Both the position numbers and the translations under genes were made by a program. From assembly GCF_900101615.1 (NCBI RefSeq), contig NZ_FMZX01000015.1, positions 1 through 64,000 on the forward strand: a DNA stretch of 64,000 nt. The letters run 5' to 3'. Of this stretch, positions 43,407 through 52,097 are shown piece by piece. The stretch's first letter is position 1; every line of letters begins with the position of its first letter. The notes below the pieces were generated by a model. That model saw only the letters and a list, made by a program, of their open reading frames with translations. It was not told where the DNA came from and did no database searches. Source of the DNA: Belnapia rosea (GTDB lineage: Bacteria; Pseudomonadota; Alphaproteobacteria; Acetobacterales; Acetobacteraceae).

Positions 43407-43524
43407 GTCGACTGACCTCCACCTACGTGACCGAATGGTAAGGTAGAGGGTGTCCACCTTCAAGTGACACCGGTGTCAGGCCCAAGTGAGCGCCAACTGC
43501 CTGAGCCGGCGGAGGCCCTGAGTG

Positions 43525-43550
43525 CCTGGCGGTCGGCGACCGCCAAGCAT
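43525..43550 (-). terminator. Hairpin after the alkaline phosphatase gene
   Basis: A TGGCGGTCGGCGACCGCCA palindrome lies just downstream of the phosphatase stop on the minus strand. Stem is GC-rich with a 3-base loop; there is no T run, so the terminator call is tentative. Confidence 0.45.
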
Positions 43551-43563
43551 CCCGGTTCAGTGG

Positions 43564-45255
43564 TCAGAGATACCAGTTCCCGGTGGCCTCGTAGTTGGCG
43601 AGGACCTGAGCCGCGAGGGCGTTCCAGTCCACCGGCTCCTGCGGCGCGACCGGCTCGTCAGACCCGTCCTCGCCGACCTGGTCCAGCAGGTAAGCGCCGA
43701 GCTCGGCCTGGTCGGTGTAGTCACGGCCGCTGCCCGCAACCCGGTTGCCGTCGGCGTCGAGGACGGCGTCCTTCTGATCAGCAAGAGCGGCAACACCCTC
43801 CGCGCCGGCGCCGAAGGCATAGAGCGGCACGAGCTGGTTCGAGTGGCTGTCGCCGAACCACTGGTATTCCGGCACCCCGTCGCCGTCGCGGTCCTCCTGG
43901 ACGCGCTGGTAGGGGATGGTCTCGCCCTCCGGCCCAAACAGCAGGTGGTCGTGGTCGGCGGTGACGATGAGCAGCGTGTCCTCGAACGTCGCCGCGCTCT
44001 CCTCGGAGTTGACCCAATCGATGGTCGACTTTACGGCGGCGTCGAAATCGACGTACTCCTCGATCATCCGGCCGAAGTTGTTGCCGTGCATCGCCCGGTC
44101 CACGCCGCCGCCCTCGATGGTGAGATAGAAGCCGTCGTCATCGGTGCCGAGCTTGTTGAGCGCCGCCTGCGACAGTTCGGTCAGCGTCGGCGAGCTCTCC
44201 AGGCGGGGAACGTCATACGGCTTTTCGTTCTCAGGGTCGCCGTCCGCGCGGTAGAAGTTGGTGCCGGTGAACGCCTGGGCGATCATCGCCAACCGATCGT
44301 CCGTCGGGTCGCCCGACCCAGCCGCCTGGATGTCGGCGCGGTCCTGCAGAAGCTCCCAGGAGGAGCCGTCGTCCGACCGGAAGGTGCCGTCCTTGAGGGC
44401 CGTCCAGACATCCTCGCCGACCCAGTCATAGCGGGCCTCGGCAACTGGCTGACCGTCGTCGTCGTAGTCCGGGTTGCCGGTGCCGCCGATGACGTCGAGG
44501 ACCCCAGCCTTGAACATCTCCTCAGCGATCTCGGTGCGGTTGGACCGCGCGACGTTGTGCGCCCCGCCGCCCGCGGCGGGCGTCGCGTCGCTGAACTGGA
44601 CAGTGGAGACTACGCCGGTCGCCTTGCCTTCGGCGTTGGCGACCTCGGCCAGGGTGAGTAGCGGGTCACCGGCGCCGTCTACGTTGACCGCGTTGTTGTA
44701 GGTCTTCACCCCGGTCATCATCGAGGTCATCGTGTTCGCAGAATCCGGCGCCGTGCCCCGGTTCCAATCGTATCCATCGAAGCCGCGCGTGAAGCCGTCG
44801 GCGTTCTCCCCCTCGACGGGGGTGAAGTCGTAGTTCTGCTCCGGGGAGTAGACGGTCGCTGGGTTCTGGAGGAGACCGGCAGGGGCCGGGAGCGGCTCGC
44901 TGCGTGTGTCGAGCGGGTAGACCGATTGCGCCACCTCGACGAACCCATCCCCGTCAACGGCAAGCTCACCGACCGGACCACCGCGTGCGTCGCCCAGGTA
45001 CTGGCGGGTGGCCTCGAGCGTGTTGAAGCCACCGCCATCGGCAACCATGACGATGATGTTCTTGATCGGTCCCGAGCCGCCCGCGGCGTCGTCGCCTGGC
45101 GGCTGAGATGTACCGGATTCCATGTCTGCCATGTCTGCCCCCGTGCGGCTCTTGCCTGTGCCCGTGGCCGCTTGGCTGGCAACGGGCGCGGCAATGAAGC
45201 GGGAGCGATGAGGGGCGTCGATGGATGTGAGGTTAAGTTCTTGTAGCGTTATCAA
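43564..45255 (-). CDS. Alkaline phosphatase (PhoA superfamily)
   Basis: A 563-residue protein: IKNIIVMVADGGGFNTLEAT (metal Asp), APDSANTMTSMMTGVKTYNN with the nucleophile Ser, GFYLTIEGGGVDRAMHGNN, LLIVTADHDHLLFGP and FGDSHSNQLVPLYAFG, covering all metal ligands of the family. It hydrolyses phosphomonoesters; phosphate release can precipitate metals such as Pb or U, which would fit the island. It is very acidic and has no classical signal peptide at this start, hinting at type I or another export route. Later starts (MADME near 45132) are possible. Confidence 0.85.
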   Translation of the reverse strand: MITLQELNLTSIDAPHRSRFIAAPVASQAATGTGKSRTGADMADMESGTSQPPGDDAAGGSGPIKNIIVMVADGGGFNTLEATRQYLGDARGGPVGELAVDGDGFVEVAQSVYPLDTRSEPLPAPAGLLQNPATVYSPEQNYDFTPVEGENADGFTRGFDGYDWNRGTAPDSANTMTSMMTGVKTYNNAVNVDGAGDPLLTLAEVANAEGKATGVVSTVQFSDATPAAGGGAHNVARSNRTEIAEEMFKAGVLDVIGGTGNPDYDDDGQPVAEARYDWVGEDVWTALKDGTFRSDDGSSWELLQDRADIQAAGSGDPTDDRLAMIAQAFTGTNFYRADGDPENEKPYDVPRLESSPTLTELSQAALNKLGTDDDGFYLTIEGGGVDRAMHGNNFGRMIEEYVDFDAAVKSTIDWVNSEESAATFEDTLLIVTADHDHLLFGPEGETIPYQRVQEDRDGDGVPEYQWFGDSHSNQLVPLYAFGAGAEGVAALADQKDAVLDADGNRVAGSGRDYTDQAELGAYLLDQVGEDGSDEPVAPQEPVDWNALAAQVLANYEATGNWYL

Positions 45256-45409
45256 AAGGGCGCCAATGTTCCCTCGGAGTTAGAAAGGCGCTCAGGCCTA
45301 GGTTCATAATCGGCCGATTACCCTCACTCCATTCTCCTGCTGACTGAATAGACTCCGCGCAGGCGCCAAGCCGCCGGGCAAGCCGCGCGTCATACGGGAG
45401 AAAGGGCCT

Positions 45410-45770
45410 GGACTATGCGGCACTCGGCCACCGTTCCGTGGCGGCATTGCGGCATTGGCCGATGAGGTCCCGCAGTTCGTGTCGGAGTGCTCGAGGTCGA
45501 CGATTTTGCGTTCAACCTCTTCCAAGTGGTCTGGGCGACGCAGTCCACGCCCTTGCATGACCGATTCCGGTTATCGGCAAGTTAGAGCAGGTCGCGCACT
45601 TGGTTGAGCGAGAACCCAAGATTCCGGGCACGCCGCACGAAGCTGAGTCGTTCCAGGTGCTCCGCCCCGTAGGCCGGGTAGTTCCAAGAGGTACGCTCGG
45701 GCGCCGCTAGGACATCGACCCGCTCGTACCAGCAAATGGTCTCCGCCTTTGCGCGTCACAGAAACCATGG
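45410..45770 (-). pseudogene. MerR-family metal regulator, degraded
   Basis: A patchwork MerR gene: KAETICWYERVDVLAAPERT, YGAEHLERLSFVRRARNLGF and SLNQVRDLL are followed by an in-frame TAA (near 45585). The rest continues in shifted frames (HLEEVERKIVDLE; QCRHGTVAECRI near 45420). The helix-turn-helix start is also missing. It is closest to the CadR/PbrR-like branch and was presumably the regulator of the neighbouring metal genes before decay. Confidence 0.7.
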
Positions 45771-45773
45771 CCA

Positions 45774-46070
45774 TCAATTGTCTTCCCGCCGCCACAGCTC
45801 TCTCAGGTCGTCAGCGGCCAGCTTGAGGTCGTACTGCCGCCCTTCGGCGTTGCGGGCGTCGTCGATCTCCCAGGCCCGACCGTCGTTCTCGCGCTCGATC
45901 TCGCCCCAACGTACGAAACCCAAGCCGCGGAGCGCGGCTTCAATTCTGACACGCTCTTCTGGCGACGGCCGATCATCGTCGGCACGCGGCGCGGCGGTGG
46001 GCAAAACGGCCAGTGCGGCGGCCAGTATCCAGCTGTGGAGGAGCGGGGCGCGGCGCAGACGTGCGGGCAT
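45774..46070 (-). CDS. Small periplasmic PepSY-like protein
   Basis: A 98-residue precursor with a signal peptide (LHSWILAAALAVLPTAAPRA) and a PepSY-like fold: EERVRIEAALRGLGFVRWGE and GRAWEIDDARNAEGRQYDLK. Such proteins bind peptides or metals in the periplasm; role unknown here. It starts 2 bp after the peroxiredoxin stop, so the two are co-transcribed. Confidence 0.65.
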   Translation of the reverse strand: MPARLRRAPLLHSWILAAALAVLPTAAPRADDDRPSPEERVRIEAALRGLGFVRWGEIERENDGRAWEIDDARNAEGRQYDLKLAADDLRELWRREDN

Positions 46071-46072
46071 CG

Positions 46073-46708
46073 TCAGCGGTTTCCCGGCTGGCGAACGACG
46101 CGTAGGTAAGGCTTCAGAGTCTTCCAGCCATCCGGGAACCTCTTCTTCGCCTCGTCGTCACTGAGGGACGGCACGATGATGACGTCCTCACCTTGCCGCC
46201 AGTCCGCTGGCGTTGCGACGCTGTGCTCCGCAGTAAGCTGCAGCGAGTCGATCGCGCGCAGGATCTCGTCAAAGTTGCGGCCCGTGCTCGCGGGATAGGT
46301 GAGCGACAGCTTCAGCTTCTTGTCGGGCCCGATCACGTAGACGGACCGCACAGTCAGCGTGTCGCTCACCTTCGGGTGGATCATCCCGTACAGATCCGAG
46401 ATCCTGCGCTCTGGATCCGCGATGAGCGGGAAGTTGAGTGCGTGTCCCTGGGTCTCGGCAATGTCGCCCACCCAGGCCCTGTGTTCAGGAAGAGGATCGA
46501 CCGAAAGCCCGATCACCTTCACGCCACGCCGATCAAACTCTGGCTTGAGTCGTGCGACGGTACCGAGCTCCGTGGTGCAAACGGGTGTAAAATCCTTCGG
46601 GTGGCTGAACAAGACCGCCCAAGAGCCCTCAATCCACGCGTGGAAGCGGATTGGGCCCTCGGTGGTCTGGGCCTCGAAGTCGGGGGCGGTGTCGCCAAGC
46701 TGCAGCAT
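46073..46708 (-). CDS. 1-Cys peroxiredoxin (Prx6 type)
   Basis: A 211-residue protein, normal for the family, with the peroxidatic motif KDFTPVCTTELGT (Cys44), GLSVDPLPEHRAWVGDIAET and the C-terminal Prx6 extension (DWRQGEDVIIVPSLSDDEAK). It reduces hydrogen and alkyl peroxides in the cytoplasm. Its position beside metal genes suggests protection from metal-induced oxidative stress. Confidence 0.92.
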   Translation of the reverse strand: MLQLGDTAPDFEAQTTEGPIRFHAWIEGSWAVLFSHPKDFTPVCTTELGTVARLKPEFDRRGVKVIGLSVDPLPEHRAWVGDIAETQGHALNFPLIADPERRISDLYGMIHPKVSDTLTVRSVYVIGPDKKLKLSLTYPASTGRNFDEILRAIDSLQLTAEHSVATPADWRQGEDVIIVPSLSDDEAKKRFPDGWKTLKPYLRVVRQPGNR

Positions 46709-47089
46709 CGCTGATCTCCTTCCGCATCATCGTTGGCGACGGCGCAAGCATCGTCGCCTTCCCAGGCCACCACCTCGTGGTTCGGTCGCGCACCGAGGTG
46801 GTGAAGCACCCGGGCGTCACACACACTCCAACGTTCAAACACTCATTCCAGCGTTTTTGCAAGAGGGGGGGGAGGGACAACAGACCGTTTGACCTGCCAC
46901 GATCACAGCGTCAGCGGACGACCGTCGGTGCCGCAGGAAGTCCTTCTAACACCCTTCAACTCCAGTCGGTGCCAGGACCAGCCCACTCTCATCGTCGCAG
47001 GATGGCCGCCCCGCCAAGCCCGCCCTGTCCGTGTGCGGCGTCAGGGCGGACCGCCGCAGAGACAGCGTCAGAGTTGGCCGCTAGCCGGC
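46709..47089 (-). promoter_or_regulatory. Leader region of the peroxiredoxin operon
   Basis: About 380 bp without a gene. Near 46829-46866 (ACGTTCAAACACTCATTCC, then GCAAGAGGG) it resembles 49663-49706 upstream of lspA (ACGTTCAAACGCCTG, then GCAAGAGGG). The shared GTTTGAACGTT core read on the minus strand may be a common regulatory site. Confidence 0.4.
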
Positions 47090-47995
47090 TTACTCCACGT
47101 CAAAAGGCTGCTCCGCAGCCGCCGGATCAAAGCGGTTCAGCGGCAGCTTGAGGTAGGAGGTGCCGTTCGCTTCGGGCTCCGGCAGGCGGCCACCGCGGAG
47201 ATTGACCTGCAGCGCGGCGAGCATCAGCCCTGGCAGGGGCAGCGTCCGGTCGCGCTCCTTGCGGAGGCGCACGAACTCCTCCTCGCCGCCGCCGTTGCGA
47301 AGGTGAATGTTGCGCGCCCGCTGCTCGGCCACGGTCGACTCCCAGCGTGCCGCGCGCCCGCCAGGACGATAGTCGTGGCCGGTGAAGAGGCGCGTCTCCG
47401 GTGGAAGCGCAAGAATTTTTTGGATGCTGCGGTACAAGGCTCCCGCGTCACCGCCAGGGAAATCGGCTCGGGCCGTGCCGGCGTCCGGCATGAACAGGGT
47501 GTCATGGACGAAGGCGGCGTCCCCGATAAGATAGGTGATAGAAGCCGCCGTGTGACCCGGGGAGAAGATCACTTCAACCTCCAGCCCGCCGATGCAGAAG
47601 CGGTCACCCTCGGCGAATAAGTGATCCCAGTGGCTGCGGTCCTCTGCTTGAAGCTCAGGCAGGTGGTAGATGTCCGCCCAGATCTCCTGCACCGCAGTGA
47701 CGCGCTCGCCGATGCCGGTCGGCGCGCCCAAGCGGTCGCCCAGGTAGGCCACGGCGGACATGTGGTCGGCATGCGGGTGGGTATCGAGCACCCACTCCAC
47801 GGTCAGGCCCTGTGCCCGGATGTACTCGGCGATCTCGTCCGCAAGACGTGTGTCGGTGCCACTGGAAGCGCGGTCGAAGCCGAGCACCGGATCGATGATC
47901 GCGCACCGCCTCGTCTCGGGGTCCGCGACGACATAGGCGACGCTTCCGGTGCCCTCGTCGTAAAAGCCATGCACAGTCGGTCCGCGCGTCATCAT
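47090..47995 (-). CDS. ETHE1/Blh-like metallo-beta-lactamase-fold hydrolase
   Basis: A 301-residue protein with the MBL motif WVLDTHPHADHMSAVAYLG (His73, His75, Asp77, His78), FSPGHTAASITYLIGDAAFV and LFTGHDYRPGGR. This arrangement is that of persulfide dioxygenases and the BigR-linked hydrolase Blh, which handle glutathione persulfide and sulfide stress. No rhodanese domain is attached. It stands alone between the peroxiredoxin operon and an oxidase relic. Confidence 0.85.
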   Translation of the reverse strand: MMTRGPTVHGFYDEGTGSVAYVVADPETRRCAIIDPVLGFDRASSGTDTRLADEIAEYIRAQGLTVEWVLDTHPHADHMSAVAYLGDRLGAPTGIGERVTAVQEIWADIYHLPELQAEDRSHWDHLFAEGDRFCIGGLEVEVIFSPGHTAASITYLIGDAAFVHDTLFMPDAGTARADFPGGDAGALYRSIQKILALPPETRLFTGHDYRPGGRAARWESTVAEQRARNIHLRNGGGEEEFVRLRKERDRTLPLPGLMLAALQVNLRGGRLPEPEANGTSYLKLPLNRFDPAAAEQPFDVE

Positions 47996-48056
47996 TGCAT
48001 TCCCTTTTTCACTCCGGTTACATCATGCGCGCGGCCTGAGGCCGGCACGCTCACGC

Positions 48057-48460
48057 GACGCGCACCACAGCCATCATCTCGGCCTGCTGGTGCTTGAGGA
48101 CGTGCAGTGGAACATCCAGTCTCCTAGGTCGTCGGCGACGAAGGCGATCTCGACTCGCTCGCCCGGCGCCATCAGCACGGTGTCGAGCCACTCACGATGC
48201 GATTCCGCCCGTTCCGCGAGAGCACCCGATGCACTTGACCGTGCAGGTGCATCGGGTGCCGCCAGGACGTGTCGTTGAGTATGCCGAGGACGTAAGAGTC
48301 GCCGCGCTCCAAGGTCAGGATCGGTGTGTGCGGGTGGTGCTCGCCAGTTGCCGAAACGCCATGGGTGGTCGATGCAGCGATGGCGCATGGAGCCCTCCAT
48401 CCAGTCCTCGTCCTCCCAGCCACCTCGCCGACCCATACAGCCGTGACCGCTCGTCATTCT
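48057..48460 (-). pseudogene. Multicopper oxidase, C-terminal remnant
   Basis: The T1/T3 copper motifs survive in pieces: PILTLERGDSYVLGILNDTS and HPMHLHG in one frame, DTVLMAPGERVEIAFVADDL and GDWMFHC in another. The end HVLKHQQAEMMAVVRV is reached only after adding one base at about 48104. At least two frameshifts and loss of the N-terminal domains make it non-functional; it was of the CopA/CueO type. Nothing recognisable lies in 48461-48704. Confidence 0.7.
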
Positions 48461-48704
48461 TTGTCGCCGTCCACCCAGCCGCGCATGCTGTCGCAGCGCC
48501 CCGCATCATCTTCGGATCCATCACGCCGCGGCCGAATTCGACGGAACGGCGTACTGCCCTGGCGAAATCGGGCTTTGCCATCGGGTTAGATAGCAGGCGG
48601 GCCGGACGGGGTACGCAACGGCGAGGCGGCTTCGTAGGACCAGGTCGATCCGCCGGTAGCGCCGGCGCGCACCTGCACAGCCGACGCCGGCGGGGCCGCG
48701 TGGA

Positions 48705-49061
48705 TCACTGTCCATCACTCCCTTCCTCCTCGACCTCAATTGCACTCATAGGCTCCCCACTGCCCGGCTCGGCGACATGGCCCACCATGTCACGGATCAC
48801 GCAGCGGACCCGGTCGTCAGACGCCACGTAAAAGACCTGCTTGCCGCGCTTGCGGGCGGTTAGAAACCGTGCCGCCTTCAGTACCCGCAGGTGATGGCTG
48901 ACGAGGGCGTGCGAGAGCCCAACCCGCTCGGCGACATCGCCGACGCACCGCGGATTGCCGAGGCAAGCCAAGGCGATGCGCAGCCGGTTCGGGTCACCGA
49001 GCATGCGAAACACCTCAGCAAGTTCCTGCGCCTGCTCGTCGGTGAGTAACGGCTCGTCCAT
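48705..49061 (-). CDS. ArsR/SmtB-family metal sensor
   Basis: A 118-residue repressor: EVFRMLGDPNRLRIALACLG, Cys33 and Cys39 near GNPRCVGD, recognition helix GLSHALVSHHLRVLKAARFL and wing RKRGKQVFYVASDD. The RVRCVIRDMVGHVAE helix could carry an alpha-5-type metal site. It most likely represses its own gene through the palindrome just upstream (49078-49091). Confidence 0.85.
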   Translation of the reverse strand: MDEPLLTDEQAQELAEVFRMLGDPNRLRIALACLGNPRCVGDVAERVGLSHALVSHHLRVLKAARFLTARKRGKQVFYVASDDRVRCVIRDMVGHVAEPGSGEPMSAIEVEEEGSDGQ

Positions 49062-49077
49062 TCAACCCTCAAATAAT

Positions 49078-49091
49078 CAAATAATTATTTG
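49078..49091. promoter_or_regulatory. ArsR-type operator palindrome
   Basis: CAAATAATTATTTG is a perfect 14-bp palindrome 17 bp before the ArsR start, of the AT-rich type bound by SmtB-like repressors. A similar TTTCAATAATTATTGAAA lies before the ArsR at 60317. Confidence 0.65.
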
Positions 49092-49115
49092 TGTAAAAGG
49101 GTGTCAAGAACTGCG

Positions 49116-49634
49116 TCAAGGCTGTCTCCCGTCCGCAATCCCTGCCGTTTCCTGTCGCCGCTCCCCGAGAAACCCGTCCAGGAGCAGCAGGGCGACACCG
49201 ACGCAGATAGCCGCATCAGCGAGGTTGAAGCTCGGCCAGTGCCAGCCGGCGTAATGGAAATCGAGGAAGTCGGTCACGCCCCCGTGCCGCAGCCGGTCTA
49301 CCACGTTACTGATCGCGCCGCCGGCGACGAGGCCAAGAGCGATCCCGACCCAGGCCCGCTCCGCACGGATCATCCACACGCACAGCATGGCGATAACCGC
49401 GAGGGCGACGGCCACGAGCGCCCACCGGCCTGCCTCGCCGTTGCCGGCGAAAAGGCCGAAGCTCACACCTGTGTTGCGATGGAAGATCAGGTTGAAGAAA
49501 GGGGCGACCGGGATCGTCTGGGGCGGCTGCATTACTACCTCAGCGATCCACCACTTGGTGCCCTGATCGAACGCAAAGGCAGCGGCAAGGGCCATGAGGC
49601 CCGCGCGAAATGGATGGTGAGGACTGCGGAACAC
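49116..49634 (-). CDS. lspA: Signal peptidase II (LspA), metal-cluster copy
   Basis: A 172-residue membrane aspartic protease with four hydrophobic spans and the family motifs FNLIFHRNTGVSFGLF, GGAISNVVDRLRHGGVTDFL (catalytic Asp) and HWPSFNLADAAICVG (second Asp). LspA removes prolipoprotein signal peptides; a copy of this kind is part of pbr lead-resistance operons (PbrC). A second, broken copy lies at 52098. The gene is complete and lies next to the ArsR sensor. Confidence 0.9.
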   Translation of the reverse strand: MFRSPHHPFRAGLMALAAAFAFDQGTKWWIAEVVMQPPQTIPVAPFFNLIFHRNTGVSFGLFAGNGEAGRWALVAVALAVIAMLCVWMIRAERAWVGIALGLVAGGAISNVVDRLRHGGVTDFLDFHYAGWHWPSFNLADAAICVGVALLLLDGFLGERRQETAGIADGRQP

Positions 49635-49755
49635 GCGGTTCTCCGGACGTTAGCTGCACAAGAAAACGTTCAAACGCCTGTTTTAGCTTTTCTGCAAGAG
49701 GGTTTGGCATACCACTACAAATGGTGCAGCCCGGCACCCCCGCGGTAGGGGAGTG

Positions 49756-50376
49756 TCACTGCGACGTCAGGAGGCCCCGCAACTTCTCCAGCGCCACCGC
49801 ATGGCTTTCCTGATGGTCGATCGTGCCCGCGAAGCGGCCCGCCGCGTCGAGAAGGAAGACGCTGGCCGAGTGGTCCATCGTGTAGCCACCATCCTTGAGC
49901 GGCACACGGCGGTAGTAGATCCGAAAGGCCCGCGCCGCGGCCGCGACATGCGCTTCGGTGCCCGAAAGACCGACGATCCGCCGGTCGTAGGCCTCGAGAT
50001 AGCCAGCCATCGTCTCAGGCGTGTCGCGCTCCCAATCGACACTGACGAACAGCCAGTGCAGCCGGTCGGCCTCGGGACCAAGCGCTTCGATGAGTGCGGT
50101 CATGTCACCGAGTGTCGTCGGGCAGACGTCGGGGCACTGGGTGAAGCCAAAGAACACTGTCATCGGCCGACCGCGGAAATCAGCCTCGGTGACGGCGCGA
50201 CCGCGGTGATCGATGAGGCGAAAGGGGCCGCCGATCGGCAGGCTCGCCGGCCCGGTCGCGACCGGCCGATCGGCGAGTGGACCGTCGGTGACAAACCAGC
50301 CTGCCGAAATCGCCAGCACGAGGAAGCCGAGCACGGCCACCGAACCCCAGGCGACACGGCGGATCCAGCGAAGCAT
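49756..50376 (-). CDS. SCO1/SenC copper chaperone (second copy)
   Basis: A 206-residue membrane-anchored protein (SVAVLGFLVLAISAGWFV) with the thioredoxin-like domain GGPFRLIDHRGRAVTEADF, copper motif FGFTQCPDVCPTTLGD (Cys81, Cys85) and YTMDHSASVFLLD (His169). It delivers copper to cytochrome oxidase CuA or similar. It is last of a CcdA-PCu(A)C-SCO unit, starting 2 bp after the PCu(A)C stop. Confidence 0.9.
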   Translation of the reverse strand: MLRWIRRVAWGSVAVLGFLVLAISAGWFVTDGPLADRPVATGPASLPIGGPFRLIDHRGRAVTEADFRGRPMTVFFGFTQCPDVCPTTLGDMTALIEALGPEADRLHWLFVSVDWERDTPETMAGYLEAYDRRIVGLSGTEAHVAAAARAFRIYYRRVPLKDGGYTMDHSASVFLLDAAGRFAGTIDHQESHAVALEKLRGLLTSQ

Positions 50377-50378
50377 CG

Positions 50379-50843
50379 TCAGTGCCCTGCATGGGCCGGC
50401 TGCCGGGTGCCGGCCGCCTCAACCGAGAGCTCGACGTGGACTTGACCTGCGCGCTCGAAGTGCAGCGTCAGCGGCACGCGCTCGCCGCGCGCCAGGGCCC
50501 GCGTCGGACCCACCAGCATCAAGTGCGTCCCGCCCGGGCCGAGCGTCACAGTCTCCCCCGGTGGTACGGGAACGCCGTCGGGGAGTGGGCGCATGCGCAT
50601 TACCCCCTCTTCCCTCCGCTGCTCATGGATCTCAACGGCGCGCGCCGCCGGCGTCTCCGCGCTGATCAAGCGGTCAGGGTTGGCGCCGCGGTTGCGCAAC
50701 GTCAAATAGCCGACCGCCGTGGGCGCGGTTGCGCCGACCGCGCGCGTCCAGGCCAAGGAAACGGTAATGTCGCTCGGTTGAGCGTGGGCCGCCGCCGCCA
50801 GAGCCAGTGTTCCGGCCAGGAGACCGGGCAAGAGGGTTCGCAT
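50379..50843 (-). CDS. PCu(A)C periplasmic copper chaperone
   Basis: A 154-residue precursor with a signal peptide (MRTLLPGLLAGTLALAAAAH) and the family fold: ITVSLAWTRAVGATAPTAVG, VEIHEQRREEGVMRMRPLP and GGTHLMLVGP provide the His/Met copper(I) ligands. It hands copper to SCO and CuA. The start was chosen for the signal peptide; the frame is open farther upstream. Confidence 0.88.
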   Translation of the reverse strand: MRTLLPGLLAGTLALAAAAHAQPSDITVSLAWTRAVGATAPTAVGYLTLRNRGANPDRLISAETPAARAVEIHEQRREEGVMRMRPLPDGVPVPPGETVTLGPGGTHLMLVGPTRALARGERVPLTLHFERAGQVHVELSVEAAGTRQPAHAGH

Positions 50844-50905
50844 GATAGAGTTCTCCGTCCTTTCCGGTCGGTCCTGCTGCGCAAGGCCCTGCGGCGGCAC
50901 CGCCC

Positions 50906-51628
50906 TCACCCGATGCTCGCCAGCCAGGGAAAGGCGCGCAGTATCCAGCCGGCCACAGTGGTCAGCTCGCCCGTGGCGATGGCGACGCCGGCCGCCACCA
51001 TTACCGCCCCGCTCGCTAGGCGCAGCACATGGCCGAGCCGCCCCAGCCGCCGGCCACGCGCCAGCAAAGCCGGCAGGTAGAGCGCGGCCAGCAGGAAGGG
51101 CACGCCAAGGCCTGCCGCATAGGCGGCCAGGAGAGGAATGCCGCTTGCCGGGGCCATTGCACCGGCCGCCAGCACGGCCGCGAGTACCGGGCCGATGCAG
51201 GGCGTCCAGCCAAAGCCAAACGCGGCTCCAATCAGCACGGCCGAAACCGGATTGCCACCGGCACCGGGCGCGGCAAAACGCAACTCGCGCGCCAGCGGCG
51301 CCAGCCGCAGCACGCCCATTTGCACCAGGCCGAGGCACACGATCAGTACCCCGCCGGCGATGGACAGCTCATAGCTCCACCGCCGCAGCCAGCCGCCCAG
51401 CAACGTCGCCCCTGCGCCGAGTGCAACAAAGACGGCCGAAAAGCCAAGCACGAAGAACAGCGCCATCCGCATCGTCCGCCAAGGTCGCGCTTGTGCTTGC
51501 GCGAGGTCCGCGCCGGCCACCCAGGCCACATAGCCCGGCACCAGCGGCAGCACGCAGGGCGAAAGGAACGACACCAGCCCGCCGCCGAAGGCGAGAGCAA
51601 AGCTAAGTGCCGAGAACTCAAGCGTCAT
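50906..51628 (-). CDS. ccdA: CcdA/DsbD-type thiol-disulfide membrane transporter
   Basis: A 240-residue protein with six predicted membrane helices. The two redox cysteines sit in FLSPCVLPLVPGYV (Cys25) and FGWTPCIGPVLAAV. It carries electrons from thioredoxin to the periplasm, for SCO/PCu(A)C reduction or cytochrome c maturation. First of the three-gene copper-delivery unit. Confidence 0.9.
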   Translation of the reverse strand: MTLEFSALSFALAFGGGLVSFLSPCVLPLVPGYVAWVAGADLAQAQARPWRTMRMALFFVLGFSAVFVALGAGATLLGGWLRRWSYELSIAGGVLIVCLGLVQMGVLRLAPLARELRFAAPGAGGNPVSAVLIGAAFGFGWTPCIGPVLAAVLAAGAMAPASGIPLLAAYAAGLGVPFLLAALYLPALLARGRRLGRLGHVLRLASGAVMVAAGVAIATGELTTVAGWILRAFPWLASIG

Positions 51629-51667
51629 GAGGGGGAGGCGACCTTACGATTTGAGAGCACACAAGCA

Positions 51668-51694
51668 TGAGGGCCGCACTTGGTGCGGCCCTCA
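51668..51694. terminator. Strong bidirectional hairpin
   Basis: TGAGGGCCGCA pairs perfectly with TGCGGCCCTCA (11 bp, 5-nt loop), located between the Met-rich gene end (51718, minus) and the start side of ccdA. It probably ends the Met-rich transcript. Confidence 0.7.
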
Positions 51695-51717
51695 GCATCC
51701 ACCAGCAGGTACTTGTT

Positions 51718-52014
51718 CTAGCGTGGCGTGACGGGCGCGTTCGGCTGAGCAGGCGCCGGGATGCCGGCTCGCTCCTCCAGCTGCCGCACACGATGATCCA
51801 GTGACGCCATGCGCTGCATCATCGGGCACGGGCAATCCATCATCATCATGCCGCCCTGACCCTGCATCATCGGCATGTGCTGCATGCCAGGCATCTGCTG
51901 CATGTGCTGCATGCCAGGCATGCTGCCTTGCGGCGCGCTGCCCTGGGCGAACGCACCGGCAGTGGCGAGCGCTCCGACGAGCAGGATGGCAGGTAGTGCG
52001 ATAATTTTACGCAT
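51718..52014 (-). CDS. Met-rich periplasmic copper-binding protein
   Basis: A 98-residue precursor with a signal peptide (MRKIIALPAILLVGALATAG) and a mature segment packed with Met and His: SMPGMQHMQQMPGMQHMPMM, then GGMMMMDCPCPMMQRM with a CPC pair, then a coiled helix (ASLDHRVRQLEERAG). Met/His repeats bind copper(I) as in CopC/CopA-type proteins. No named family is certain. Confidence 0.75.
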   Translation of the reverse strand: MRKIIALPAILLVGALATAGAFAQGSAPQGSMPGMQHMQQMPGMQHMPMMQGQGGMMMMDCPCPMMQRMASLDHRVRQLEERAGIPAPAQPNAPVTPR

Positions 52015-52097
52015 GAAGTCTCCTTTGTCGTTGAAGCCAGTCGATGGAACGACCCTTCCTTGTGGGAGGGTTGCGTGGTGAGTAGCGCGATGGCAGC

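Noticed and set aside
49540-49737. Small gene MPNPLAEKLKQAFERFLVQL upstream of lspA
   Set aside because: Only the first ~20 codons look coding and the segment coincides with the repeated leader element; the rest runs antisense-like into lspA.
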